Shown here: piece by piece, positions 17,488 to 26,526 of the stretch | How positions within the stretch are numbered: the stretch's first letter is position 1 | Layout: each line of letters opens with the position of its first letter | Source of the DNA: Amycolatopsis rubida | GTDB taxonomy: Bacteria; Actinomycetota; Actinomycetes; Mycobacteriales; Pseudonocardiaceae | Length of the DNA stretch: 64,000 bases | Direction: 5' to 3' | NCBI RefSeq assembly: GCF_900115345.1 | Contig: NZ_FOWC01000024.1 | Span: 36,426 to 100,425, forward strand | The notes under the pieces: model-generated | The model's database searches: none | Told to the model about the DNA's origin: nothing | The model's input: the letters and a program-made list of their open reading frames with translations, nothing else | Translations under genes and position numbers: made by a program

Positions 17488-18285
17488 GTGACCACAAGCA
17501 CCGCGAACCAGCTTCCGGTCTACGATTTCCGCCCCGGCGATCTTCCAGCGTTAGTATTTCTTCACTATTGGGGCGGCTCGGCCCGAACCTGGCAGCCCGT
17601 ACTCGACCGGCTGCCCGGACACGCCGCCGTGACCATCGACCTGCGCGGATGGGGACGTTCCCGCGAACTGCCCGGCCCGTACTCGCTGGAACAGTCGGCG
17701 CGCGACACGCGCGCGGTGCTCGCCGACGCGGGCTTGACCAGCTACATCCTGGTCGGGCACTCCATGGGCGGCAAAGTCGCGCAACTGGCCGCGTCCGCAC
17801 GTCCGGCCGGACTCGCCGGACTGGCCCTGGTCGCTCCAGCCCCGGCGAAACCCGCTGCCGAAGTCACCGCGACGTAGCGGGAAGCGCTGTCGCACGCCTA
17901 CGACTCCGACGAGTCGACAGCGCACGCCCGCGACGCCGTCCTCACCGCCACCCCGCTCAGCGATCAAGCAAAAGCCCAGGTCACGGCCGATTCCCGGACC
18001 TGCGCCGACGAAGCCCGTCTCGAATGGCCTTCGCACGGCATCGCCAAGGACATCACCGGCGCGGCCCGCCGCATCGACGTTCCCGTCCTGGTCGCAGCAG
18101 ACGAGCACGACCAGGTCGAGCCGCCCGCGACACTGCGCGGCAACCTCCTGCCCTACCTGGCCCAGGCAGCCCTGACCGTCATCCCCGGCAGCGGCCACCT
18201 CCTGCCCCTGGAAGCACCCAGCGAACTCGCGCACCTGCTCCAGAACTTCGCGACGGCCGCAGTCGCCCGTCCTCGCGCCAGCTGA
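17488..18285 (+). pseudogene. Alpha/beta hydrolase interrupted by an in-frame amber codon
   Basis: The first 129 codons encode a normal hydrolase N-terminus: LVFLHYWGGSARTWQPVLDRL, the LRGWGRS segment and the nucleophile elbow VGHSMGGK. A TAG at 17875-17877 stops it. The same frame then stays open to 18285 and encodes the rest of the fold, including DVPVLVAADEHDQVEP (acid residue) and TVIPGSGHLLPLEAPSELAHLL (catalytic His). A single C-to-T type change from CAG would explain it. So this is a recent pseudogene, a sequencing error, or a read-through product. A full protein would be about 265 residues. Confidence 0.82.
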
Positions 18286-18984
18286 CCAAGAACGTCGCCC
18301 GCCCCCGAACTGGCCACCCGATTCGCCCACCATCCACCTCGGTGAAGCGCACCGCCACCGGCCCGTCCGACCGAACCCCGCCGCCCCCCGATCGCCGCCA
18401 CCATGCCGGTCCGATCGTCGACGCAGAATGCGCACGAGCACGTCGTCAGCACTCCAGCCGTAATGCGCCAGCGCGTCGAACAACGCGCCCTGCCACGCTC
18501 GCTCGGCAGGCAAAAGACGCCCCCAGCCGCCGCCAACACCGTCCGGGCACGGCTCACCCTCCGGCTTCGCGACAGAGAAAGCCGCTTCGCCGAACGCCGA
18601 GGCAGTGCTCTCCGCCTGATCGACCTCTCGACGGAAATCCAGGATGCCGCCACGGACCCGCAGGCCAGTGCGAAAACCTCACGCGCCGGAGCGCCGCTGT
18701 TGCCCGTGAACTGATTCCCCAGGACCGCCAGCAGTACCGTGATTCACGGCTGGACTCCTTTCGCCGCGAGAGACCGGATTAGCCTCACCCGCCGCGCCCC
18801 GACCCCCGCTGCCCGACCGCGCACGGGACATCTCAGGACGTGCCCTTGAAGCAGCCAGCAAGCTGCGGACACTCCAGGAATTCGGCATGTCCCGAACAGA
18901 TGATCTTATCACCCGAACCTCGACGCGGTTTCACACCCCCCTGAATAGGCGTGCCAGACCGTCGTATACTCTCTTCATCAGCAA
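18286..18984. other. Stretch of about 700 bp with no confident gene, before tRNA-Leu
   Basis: The minus strand between about 18680 and 18330 has coding-like composition (a translation running FRREVDQAESTASAFGEAAF and later ALFDALAHYGWSADDVL) but no usable start codon and no family match, so it is probably a gene remnant. The last 40 bp hold a plausible tRNA promoter with TATACT at 18964-18969. Confidence 0.35.
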
Positions 18985-19068
18985 GTCCGAGTGGCGGAAT
19001 GGCAGACGCGCTAGCTTGAGGTGCTAGTGTCCTTAACGGACGTGGGGGTTCAAGTCCCCCCTCGGACA
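18985..19068 (+). tRNA. tRNA-Leu (anticodon GAG), integration site
   Basis: The acceptor stem pairs GTCCGAG (18985-18991) with CTCGGAC (19061-19067). The anticodon arm is CTAGC-TTGAGGT-GCTAG with GAG at 19018-19020. A long class-II variable arm follows (TGTCCTTAACGGACG), then the T arm GGGGG-TTCAAGT-CCCCC. CCA is not encoded. The recombinase gene of the adjoining element ends inside the T loop, so the 3' part of this tRNA is the likely attachment site. Confidence 0.95.
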
Positions 19069-20797
19069 CACACATTATTTACCCGTGGAGAGGCTGTCAC
19101 GTCGACGGCCTCTTTTTCGTGGTCGAACCGCAGGTCAAGCCGCAAGTCCCGGTAAAGCTGAGCCAGTCGGCCCGGCTGACCGTCGGCCAGTGCAGCGCTG
19201 ACGTTGCCGAGTGAGTCGATCATCGCGTAGACCTCCGCCTCGCCGAGCCCCGCAGGTTCGCCAGCGCTCATCAGTTCCGCCTGAGCGGCCGCCCGATCGG
19301 CTTGTGCCCGGTTGATTCCCTCGACAACGGCTGACGGGTCCACGCCCGCGGAGATGGCGTTCTGGAACCGCTGCAGCCTGGCTTCCGCGTCCTCCAGTAG
19401 CTTCCGTGCGGCTCCGTTGTCCGCTGCTTGCGGTGTCGGCTGAGCCTGGACCAGTTGTTCAACGGTTCGCGCGATGTTCTGCCGGTCGAACAGGCCGCCG
19501 ATCCACTCGTTCAGCGCGTCCCTTAGCGGTTCTTCTTTGAGGTAGATCGTCGGCGGGTGCGTGAGCAGGGCCGGCGAGCCCGGCGTGAGTGTCCTTGCCG
19601 GGCAGCGGTAGTACATGCCGTGCTTTCGCGGGCTGCCTTCCATCTTCCGTCCGCAGGCGGTGCACCGAATGAGTCCACGGAACAGATACGCGTGCTTGAC
19701 CGTTCGTCCTGCGCGCTCGGTCTTGCGCGCGGTCCGCAGACCACCCGCCGCTTTGGCCCGCCGCATCAACTGCGTTTGCGTGAAGTCCTGGACAGACACG
19801 ATCTCGGGATGTGCAGGCTTACGGGAGCGAACCACCCGATCCGGCTTGGCGCGACGGAACCGGACGACGTTGCCGGCCGCTACGTCATCAGGATCAAGCA
19901 GCATTTCCTGCCTCGCCCATCGCCCGAAGAAAGCGAAGCCGGTGTAACGCGGGTTCTTCAGAATCGACCGCACCGTGCTGCCCTGCCAACCATCGGCAAG
20001 GCGGTGCCGGTTCTGGTCCGGCCGCCGCGCCGACGGACAAGGGATGCCGTCGCGATTCAGCCCGTTGGCAATCGCCCGGTCTCCATTGCCTCCGAGGTAT
20101 TCGGCGAAGATGCGACGCACGACTTCGGCAGCTGATTCGTCAAGGGCGAGTAGACGCAACCGGAACCCCTCTGCTGCCTTCCTCGGGTTGGGATGCGGTC
20201 CGCCGTCCACGACTACGTAGCCGTACGGAGCCCGGCCGCCCTGGTGACGTCCTTCATTGACTACCTGCGCGTCCATCGCGGCCCGCACGCGAGCCTGAAC
20301 GTGCTGCCGCTCCGACTCGCTCATGCCGCCGAGCACGCTCATCAGCATCTTGTGAGACGGGTTCCGCGGATCGAACTTCCCGCCCAGTTCCGGCACCCAC
20401 AAGTCCACACCGTAGGCCGCGAACCGCGGCGCGATGAGCGAGAACTGATTTCCGAACCAACACCGGGTGCCCTCGCCGACGACCAGCGCATCCCAACCAC
20501 GGCGGGGGTTCTTCAGTGCGGTGAGCAACTGCGAAGCCTCGGTACGGCGGTCCCAGGCACCGAACGTGACTGCCCGATATCGAAGTACTCCGCCACGATC
20601 CGGCCACCCAGCGGCTCGACGAACTTCCGCGCGTTCCCGAACTGCCAGCCGCGAGAGGTTTCCGGGTCCTGGTTGTCCTCCGTCGAGCACCGCCCGTAGA
20701 CGGCCAAGGTGCCGATCCCTTCGTCAACGGGCGCGGCCACGTCCAACCCAAGGATCTCGTCCAATTTCGACCATTGGTCGCTGATTTCAGCGGACAT
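19050..20797 (-). pseudogene. Large serine recombinase (integrase) with a 1-nt frameshift
   Basis: The protein starts at ATG 20797 with a resolvase domain: VYGRCSTEDNQDPETSRGWQ contains the nucleophilic Ser, and IVAEYFDIGQSRSVP leads to the break. Near 20551-20561 the frame shifts by one base; the next frame continues WDRRTEASQLLTALKNPRRGWDALVVGE, then GGMSESERQHVQARVRAAM, a recombinase domain, a zinc ribbon (IRCTACGRKM ... YYRCPA) and a coiled-coil end. Restoring one base gives about 582 residues, a normal large serine integrase. The reading frame ends inside the tRNA-Leu T loop at 19050. The element may therefore be fixed, unless the lesion is a sequencing error. Confidence 0.88.
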
Positions 20798-20948
20798 CTG
20801 TGGCCTCCCTTGCCGGCCCTTTTAGCACCGGCACCTCAGTCAGTTCGATCAGTACGGCCAGCAACGCGCGCGCAGCCGCAGGCGTCAACTGTGGCAATCC
20901 CGCAGGTAGGATAACCCGATAGGCCTGACCTTCCACCCGTGCACTCAT
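20787..20948 (-). CDS. Small protein between translocase and recombinase (53 aa)
   Basis: This short gene starts with an ATG overlapping the stop of the FtsK-like gene (ATGA) and ends 11 bp inside the recombinase start. The product begins MSARVEGQAYRVILPAGLPQ, then a helical TPAAARALLAVLIELTEVP segment. Tight coupling on both sides argues that it is real. It may be a regulatory or directionality partner of the recombinase, but there is no recognisable domain. Confidence 0.6.
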   Translation of the reverse strand: MSARVEGQAYRVILPAGLPQLTPAAARALLAVLIELTEVPVLKGPAREATDVR

Positions 20949-23116
20949 GACGGATCACCGGCTCCGGCGAGTTCGCCGCCATCGCGGACACGCTCGACAG
21001 CTCGGCGGATATCAGCGGTCAGGTAGCCGCGTACCTGCCGCGTCTCGCCGTCTTCGCTGGTCACGCGATCGCGCGTTGGTCGGCACCCCACCTCGCTCAT
21101 CTGCTGCGAGAACGTCCTCCGGTCAGCGTCCAACGCCTCCAGCAGCTCGGCCGTCGGCACGAAGTCGCGACCGTCGGGGCCGAGGTCGTCACCCAGGTAG
21201 GTGACGAGCGAGGCGAGCGATTCCGGCAACTCGGCCGGTGGTACGGCCGTGCCCGCGCCGAGAGCGTGCGCGACGGCCGCATGGTCGAGCGTCGGCATGG
21301 CGTCCTGACCGGCCGCGTGCCCTGTGAGCGTTCCCTCGGCCTCGCGCAGAGCACGCCCCTGCTGGCAGATGGTCTGCCAGTCCTCGTTCGGCATGTAGTA
21401 CGTCCGGACCGTCATGGCCAGCACGTCGGCCCCGGCCGCCGTGTCGCCGTCCGGCCGGAGAACGCCGACACCCTTGTGCGAGGCCAGCAGCCGCGAGGAG
21501 TCGAACCCGCGGGTGTTCATCTGCTCGCCGAGCACGATGTTGGAGTCGCGCCAGTCCATCACTCGGAGCGCGAACCGCGACCCGAGCACCGCCCGGAGCC
21601 CGGACGGGATGGTCTTCGAGTCCGGCCGTTGCGTGGCCAGGACAAGCACGATTCCGGCCGCCGGCCCTTTCTTCGCCAGCCACGTCAGCAGTTCGCCAAC
21701 GTACTCGCCCGCCGCGAGCTTCTTCCCTTGTACGTCAACGGGCGTGCGGTCTTCGAGCGGCACCTGAACCTCATCGATGAAGATCGCCGTGACCGGCATG
21801 TTCAGGGCTTTGTCCCGCGACATCTCCGGCGTCACCTTCGACTCCGGGCACACGATGTCGTCGAGATCCCGCATCCGTCGGTACCGGCCCTGGACCTCGG
21901 CAACCAGCTCGACCAGCCAGTCGACGAGCGCCAGGACGTGTTCGGGCTCGTCACCTGCCATGAAGCGGTGTGCAACCTGCGCGGCCGCGATCCAGTCCTT
22001 TCCGGCCTTGAAGTCCGCCACATAGAGCCGCACCCACGCATCCAAGATGAGCCCGCTCGCCGCCAGTCGAGCAGCGAACGTCTTACCCTGCCGAGGAATT
22101 GCACCGATCAGCAGCGACGTCCATACGAGCGGAAGGTCGATCCGCCTGTCTCGTGCGTCGCGTCCGAAGGGGACCGCTCGCCACGCGTCCCAGCGCGTCA
22201 CGCTGAGCAACGGCGTCTGGAGCGGCGGCCGGGCATACGGGTCCTCATCGGCGACCCACATCGAGATCCGCCCGGCGTGCCCGCCGTTGCCGCGGACGCG
22301 CTCGACGATGAGCTGAACTTCGTCGACCGCGAGCGCCGACGCCAGTGCATCCCGGTTCTTGACGACGTCCGCAGCCTTGCGTGTGGCCGGCAAGTCCACG
22401 GTCACGGCCCACCCGTCGCCCACGCGGGTCGCGCGCTCGACCAGGCGAAGCGTCTCGTCCTTTCCGATGAGCTTCGTGTCTCGGAACGCGTCCACGAGAA
22501 CCTGCGGGTCCATCGTCCACGTGAGTGTGCGCGGGCCGGCAAGTGCGGGCTTCCGTCCTGGACTGCCGTCCTTACGACGGCCCAGAACAGCGAGTGCCAA
22601 AGACGCCGCAGCCCCGCCGATCCACAACGGATCGGCGCCGTACAGCAGATTCATCATGGCGACGGCCAACACCGCAACGGCGACCACCGCGCCGGTGACC
22701 TTCCACCGGAACAAGGTGAGTTCACGGATCTCCGTGAACTTGTCGGCAAGCTTCTCCGACTCCTCGGCTGCCGTCCGGTAGTCGTTCACCTTGACCCAAC
22801 CGCGCCAGGACCGTACTCCGACCACGATCCCGCGCACCACCGCGCCGACGTACCGGACCGGTGACTTGACCACCCAGACCACGGCATCCTTCGCGGCCTG
22901 GATCGCTTGCGGCTTGCTCTTGAGCCACAGGGGCACGCGCGGCGAGTGCGTCCACCACCGAGCGAACCGACGTCGGACAGTCCGGGCGCGCGGCTGAGGC
23001 AAGGTGTCGTCGATCAGTTCGCCGTCGAGCACCGGGCCGACGTGCTCGACGTCCCCCGAAGCCACCCGAGCGAGCCTGGCGCTGCTGTTTACCTCGGCAT
23101 CCGATTCAGCGGTCAT
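20945..23116 (-). CDS. FtsK/SpoIIIE-family DNA translocase (TraB-like conjugative transfer protein)
   Basis: A 723-residue protein. Two hydrophobic segments near residues 150-190 anchor it in the membrane. The ATPase part has Walker A IGAIPRQGKTFAAR and Walker B TAIFIDEVQVPL, then a VLATQRPDSKTIPSGLRAVLGSRFALRV stretch typical of FtsK-like motors, and a C-terminal winged-helix region. In actinomycete integrative elements this single protein moves double-stranded DNA between mycelia. The ATG at 23116 overlaps the stop of the previous gene. Confidence 0.9.
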   Translation of the reverse strand: MTAESDAEVNSSARLARVASGDVEHVGPVLDGELIDDTLPQPRARTVRRRFARWWTHSPRVPLWLKSKPQAIQAAKDAVVWVVKSPVRYVGAVVRGIVVGVRSWRGWVKVNDYRTAAEESEKLADKFTEIRELTLFRWKVTGAVVAVAVLAVAMMNLLYGADPLWIGGAAASLALAVLGRRKDGSPGRKPALAGPRTLTWTMDPQVLVDAFRDTKLIGKDETLRLVERATRVGDGWAVTVDLPATRKAADVVKNRDALASALAVDEVQLIVERVRGNGGHAGRISMWVADEDPYARPPLQTPLLSVTRWDAWRAVPFGRDARDRRIDLPLVWTSLLIGAIPRQGKTFAARLAASGLILDAWVRLYVADFKAGKDWIAAAQVAHRFMAGDEPEHVLALVDWLVELVAEVQGRYRRMRDLDDIVCPESKVTPEMSRDKALNMPVTAIFIDEVQVPLEDRTPVDVQGKKLAAGEYVGELLTWLAKKGPAAGIVLVLATQRPDSKTIPSGLRAVLGSRFALRVMDWRDSNIVLGEQMNTRGFDSSRLLASHKGVGVLRPDGDTAAGADVLAMTVRTYYMPNEDWQTICQQGRALREAEGTLTGHAAGQDAMPTLDHAAVAHALGAGTAVPPAELPESLASLVTYLGDDLGPDGRDFVPTAELLEALDADRRTFSQQMSEVGCRPTRDRVTSEDGETRQVRGYLTADIRRAVERVRDGGELAGAGDPS

Positions 23117-23831
23117 GGCGCACCTCGTCCGCAAGCGCGCTGGCCAGCCGAGACGACAACCCGCGCGAGCACCCGGTGACCTCCCGGACCCATGCCGGCG
23201 TCACCTTCACGTCAGGCGTCCACGCTTGACGTGCCTCGGCGAGGTAGTCGGCAAACAGCCGCCGCGCAGGCCGTTCACGGGCAGGCGCCGGCAGTTCATG
23301 AACGTTCGTGGTGTTCGCGTGTGCGGCCTGCACGGCGTCGGTGAGCTTGTCGCGCAGGTCGGTGACAGCCTCGGCCGCGACGAACACGACCATCGGCGGC
23401 ACGGAGTGCAGAACCACACCGGCCGGCGATCCGGCCGCCCACGACGACCAGGTGTTCATGACGTACGTAGCCGCCAGCGTGAGCCACTTCGCCGCTCGGA
23501 CCCACCGTCCGGTGTGGACCTGGTACCGGGCGGTCACCTGTTCGGCTCGCAGGATCGCGAGCAGCACCAGGCACACGGTCGGGTCCAGCAGCCACGCTGT
23601 CAGCCAGGGCAGCGACCCGAAGGCAGCTCCGGCGGCGGCGAACCACTGCACGTTGGCCGTCGTGAACGCCAGACCGAGGATGATCCCGGCCCAGCACAGC
23701 CGGTCGACCTGAGCGCGGATTCGCTCGACCTGAAGCGCGACCACGTCCGGGTGGGTCCGCCAGCGCCGGACGTCGGCCGCTTCGGCGGCGTCTTTGGCGA
23801 GCCGCTGAGCGCGGGGAAGCTGCTCGCTCAT
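23106..23831 (-). CDS. DUF2637/Spd-like membrane protein of an integrative element
   Basis: A 241-residue protein with about four transmembrane helices (around 45-75, 80-100, 120-140, 145-165: LCWAGIILGLAFTTANVQWFAAAG, LLDPTVCLVLLAILRAEQV, YVMNTWSSWAAG, VVLHSVPPMVVFVAAEAV), then a soluble C-terminal winged-helix-like tail. Proteins of this kind sit next to the TraB translocase in actinomycete integrative elements and are linked to intramycelial spread. Coupled to both neighbours by overlaps. Confidence 0.8.
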   Translation of the reverse strand: MSEQLPRAQRLAKDAAEAADVRRWRTHPDVVALQVERIRAQVDRLCWAGIILGLAFTTANVQWFAAAGAAFGSLPWLTAWLLDPTVCLVLLAILRAEQVTARYQVHTGRWVRAAKWLTLAATYVMNTWSSWAAGSPAGVVLHSVPPMVVFVAAEAVTDLRDKLTDAVQAAHANTTNVHELPAPARERPARRLFADYLAEARQAWTPDVKVTPAWVREVTGCSRGLSSRLASALADEVRHDR

Positions 23832-24433
23832 CGGCGACCACCGCCCCGGCGCGTGGTGTCCAGCGACGTCACGGTGAGAGCACGAGTCAGGACGTAGGCC
23901 GCGACCAGGTCCGGCGCGCCGAGCACTACGAGCAGCAACGTCGGGTTCCCTGGGTGCGTGATCACGAGCCACTGAACGCCGACGAACGCTGAGCCTGTGA
24001 ACAGCACCCGCCCGGCGAGCGACACCACTCGGGCGCCCGCTCGCGCCGTCTCGGCAGCACGGCGCGCCCTGCGTGCGCCGAACCGCCATATCGTGAACAG
24101 GGCAAACAGCACCGCGACGCCCGCGAGAACCTGCGTAGGCGAGAGGGTGAGCGTCATCGACGCCTCACCTCCCCGTCGCCGCAGCCAGACGGGATGCAGG
24201 GCGCGACGGTCGGTGTCCGGCAGCGCGCCCCACACGCCGAGCGTGTCCGGCCCGGCGGAACGCAGGTCGAGTTCAAGGCACTCATCGATCACCGGGCAGC
24301 CGGCACAGAGCCGGGCAGCCAGCTCCCTATCCGGCGGATCATCTCCGGTCAGCTCCGGCAGCTCGGCCCGCTCGAACGCCCAGAAGCACAGGCCGTCCCT
24401 GGCCACGACGTTTGTCAGCACGTCGTCGGGCAC
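23828..24433 (-). CDS. WhiB-like domain fused in frame to a two-helix Spd-like membrane domain
   Basis: Residues 1-90 are WhiB-like: four cysteines in the order C-x(n)-C-x2-C-x5-C (GLCFWAFE; ARLCAGCPVIDECLEL) and the turn GVWGALP. There is no stop before the second part, which starts at an internal ATG (24157) with a strong GGGAGGTGA site and encodes a small membrane protein with two to three hydrophobic helices. In related elements these are two genes. Here either a true 201-residue fusion is made, or the membrane part (109 residues) is also started separately. GTG at 24433 is the only good start for the WhiB part. Confidence 0.75.
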   Translation of the reverse strand: MPDDVLTNVVARDGLCFWAFERAELPELTGDDPPDRELAARLCAGCPVIDECLELDLRSAGPDTLGVWGALPDTDRRALHPVWLRRRGGEASMTLTLSPTQVLAGVAVLFALFTIWRFGARRARRAAETARAGARVVSLAGRVLFTGSAFVGVQWLVITHPGNPTLLLVVLGAPDLVAAYVLTRALTVTSLDTTRRGGGRR

Positions 24434-24483
24434 AGCGGCGTATCGGTCGAGGCGGGCAGCGATCGCCGCGTAGTCGTGATCGC

Positions 24484-24678
24484 TTATCGCGCACCACCGC
24501 CGAGCGCCCGCCGCAGCTCGGCGGCCGGAATGACGAGCCGGGAGCGGCGCCGCACTGCGCGCAGCTCGCCGACCCGGATAGCGCGATGGATCGAGTTGAG
24601 GTCGATGCCGAGTAGCCAGGCAGCTTCGGCTGGCGAGTAGAACGCCGGACCACCGGCGTTGGGCATTTTCTTCTGCAT
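24484..24678 (-). CDS. Excisionase-like small HTH protein
   Basis: A 64-residue protein with the MerR/Xis-type winged HTH: FYSPAEAAWLLGIDLNSIHRAIRVGELRAVRRRSRLVIPAAELRRAL. The ATG at 24678 has AGGA upstream; a longer N-terminus is possible but lacks a domain. In elements of this sort such proteins bend att DNA or aid excision, or control transfer genes. It heads the minus-strand transfer operon and is divergent from the Cro-like regulator at 24844. Confidence 0.78.
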   Translation of the reverse strand: MQKKMPNAGGPAFYSPAEAAWLLGIDLNSIHRAIRVGELRAVRRRSRLVIPAAELRRALGGGAR

Positions 24679-24698
24679 TGGGAAGTTCCTAAAGTCGT

Positions 24699-24734
24699 CA
24701 CGCTGATTTAAGCGTGAAATGAGAGCTGATTTAG
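24699..24734. promoter_or_regulatory. Inverted and direct repeats in the divergent control region
   Basis: CACGCT (24699-24704) and AGCGTG (24711-24716) form an inverted repeat with spacer GATTTA. The string GCTGATTTA occurs at 24702 and again at 24725, 23 bp apart, and GCTGATTT recurs at 28345 before another regulator pair. These are good candidates for sites bound by one of the element's HTH proteins. Confidence 0.4.
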
Positions 24735-24843
24735 TCGAATGAAGACGTGAGAATGGCCCGAATGCGCGACGCGGGGTGGATCTCGGCGCCGTCGAATCCG
24801 TCAAGCGCTAATGTCGGCGCTGAGGCGGACCACGGAGGAATAG

Positions 24844-25218
24844 GTGTCGGAAGACTGGGCGGCGGTCGCGAAGGCCATCAACGAGCGCGTGAACGAGCTC
24901 GGATGGAAACAGCGCGAGCTTGCCGAGCGCTCGCAGGTCTCCCAGGCGATCGTCCGCGAAATCCAGAACCACACCGTCGAGCGCAAGCGCAGCGACCGGA
25001 CGCTCGAAGCGCTGGCCGTCGCACTCGGGCTGCACCCGCAACACCTGCTCGCCGTCCTGCACGGCCGCATCCCGCCGACGCTGGGGCAGCCCCGCGAGAA
25101 CATGGAAGATGCCGTGTCGGCGCGTCTCGCTGTCATCGAGCAGCGGCTGACTCAGATCACCGAGCAGCTGGCCGATCTCACCGAGCTGCTTCGCCGCAAT
25201 GGGACGTCCCGCGACTAG
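24844..25218 (+). CDS. Cro/CI-type HTH regulator with coiled-coil tail
   Basis: A 124-residue protein. An HTH covers about residues 15-70 (LGWKQRELAERSQVSQAIVREIQNHTVERKRSDRTLEALAVALGL), followed by a leucine-rich helix near the C-terminus (VIEQRLTQITEQLADLTELLRR) that probably dimerises it. The GTG start has GGAGGAA a few bases upstream. Located opposite the transfer operon, it is the likely switch repressor of the element. Confidence 0.85.
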   Translation: MSEDWAAVAKAINERVNELGWKQRELAERSQVSQAIVREIQNHTVERKRSDRTLEALAVALGLHPQHLLAVLHGRIPPTLGQPRENMEDAVSARLAVIEQRLTQITEQLADLTELLRRNGTSRD

Positions 25219-25392
25219 CGCGAATCCCTTTCGGGGGGCGGCCGACTCGGCGGCCCGCCGGTGTTTCTCGTCGTATGTCATGCCTCTAAGAAACGGCATT
25301 TCCGCGTTGGTCGGGAGCTGGCAGCGGATGACAAACCCGGTGTTATCTCTTGTTACCTGCGCAGGTCAGCGCACTTATCCGGCGGTCAGGTC
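25219..25392. promoter_or_regulatory. Promoter region with palindrome ACCTGCGCAGGT
   Basis: A perfect 12-bp palindrome at 25355-25366 lies 27 bp upstream of the start of the HTH-TPR regulator. It is a likely autoregulatory operator. Confidence 0.4.
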
Positions 25393-26526
25393 ATGACCTC
25401 GACAACTGCGCTGCAGGCGGCGCGCAATGCGCTCGGCTGGAGTCAAGAAAAGCTCGCGCGAGCCATCAACGCCCGCGCCGCGGCCCACGGACTGCCGGAG
25501 CGTTCGGTTCCGAGCAGAAAGACGGACATCTCCCGATGGGAGAACGGGCACGTGATGCCCGAACCCCCGATGCGAGCGGTCTTGCGCGAGATCTACGGCC
25601 GGACCGACGACGACCTCGGATTCCCGTCGGGAGACTTCGGCGGTCCGTCCGGCGACGAACTCGCCGAGCGGCTGATCATCGCCCGCAGGGTGGACGAGCA
25701 GACGATCGAGCTGTTCCGCGAAGAGGTGATCAGCGTCCGACACGCCGACCGCCGGTTCGGGTCGGCGGCGCGGCTCGAACGGCTCCGTGGTCAGATCGCC
25801 GAGGTAGAGGGCCTGCTCAGGCACACGATCTTGCGCCGCGACCGCGCTCCGCTGGCCGGTGTGTTGGTCGAGGCATCGACGCTGGCCGGCTGGAACTCGC
25901 TCGACATCGGCGCGCTCGACCAGGCGTGGACGCACTACGAACGCGCGAAGTACGCCGCGACGGAGTCCGGCTCGGCAGCCTTGCTCGCCCACGCCACCGC
26001 CGAGCAGGCATTCGTCCTCATCGACGTGGGCAACGTCGAGGACGCGCTCGCCCTGTTCGCGGAAGCGCGGTCGATCGGCGAACATGCTCCTGAGCTGCTG
26101 CGAGCGTGGCTCGCGGCCGCCGAAGGGGAGGGCCATGCGATCGCCGGCCACCGGGACGACGCCCTTCGCTCGTTCGACGAAGCCGACACGCTCTTGCCGA
26201 ACGAGGTCGTGCACCCCGAGCTGCCGTTCGTCTTCCTCGGCGGCAGCCACCTCGACCGCTGGCGCGGAAACGGCCTGGTCCACCTCGGCGCGCCGGAAGC
26301 GATCGAGCACCTCGAGCGTGTGGTCGAGGGCATCGGATCGACGTCGTTCGTCCGGGCTGGCGCCGCGGTGTATGTGGATCTCGCCCACGCCTACAGCGCA
26401 GCGGGCGACCGGGAGGCCGCCAGGACCTACGCACTGCAGGCCCGGCGGGTCATCTCCCAGGTTGGTTCCGTGCGATTGCGTCGCCGCCTCGAACGGCTCG
26501 TACTGCCCGGCTCACGCCCGGCGTGA
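25393..26526 (+). CDS. HTH-TPR transcriptional regulator
   Basis: A 377-residue protein with an N-terminal XRE-type HTH (about 8-70: ALGWSQEKLARAINARAAAHGL ... KTDISRWENGHVMPEPPMRAVLREIYG) and a long helical C-terminal region of TPR-like repeats (LAHATAEQAFVLIDVGNVEDALALFAEARSIG and others). Such proteins are frequent in actinomycete integrative elements and plasmids, where TPR regulators may bind peptide or protein partners. It resembles the regulator at 27103-28260 in layout. Its end overlaps the Nudix gene end by 15 bp on the opposite strand. Confidence 0.85.
   Translation: MTSTTALQAARNALGWSQEKLARAINARAAAHGLPERSVPSRKTDISRWENGHVMPEPPMRAVLREIYGRTDDDLGFPSGDFGGPSGDELAERLIIARRVDEQTIELFREEVISVRHADRRFGSAARLERLRGQIAEVEGLLRHTILRRDRAPLAGVLVEASTLAGWNSLDIGALDQAWTHYERAKYAATESGSAALLAHATAEQAFVLIDVGNVEDALALFAEARSIGEHAPELLRAWLAAAEGEGHAIAGHRDDALRSFDEADTLLPNEVVHPELPFVFLGGSHLDRWRGNGLVHLGAPEAIEHLERVVEGIGSTSFVRAGAAVYVDLAHAYSAAGDREAARTYALQARRVISQVGSVRLRRRLERLVLPGSRPA

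Noticed and set aside
18153..18653. Minus-strand frames in the 18.3-18.7 kb gap
   Set aside because: Partly shadow of the broken hydrolase; the remaining coding-like part has no start codon and no recognised family.
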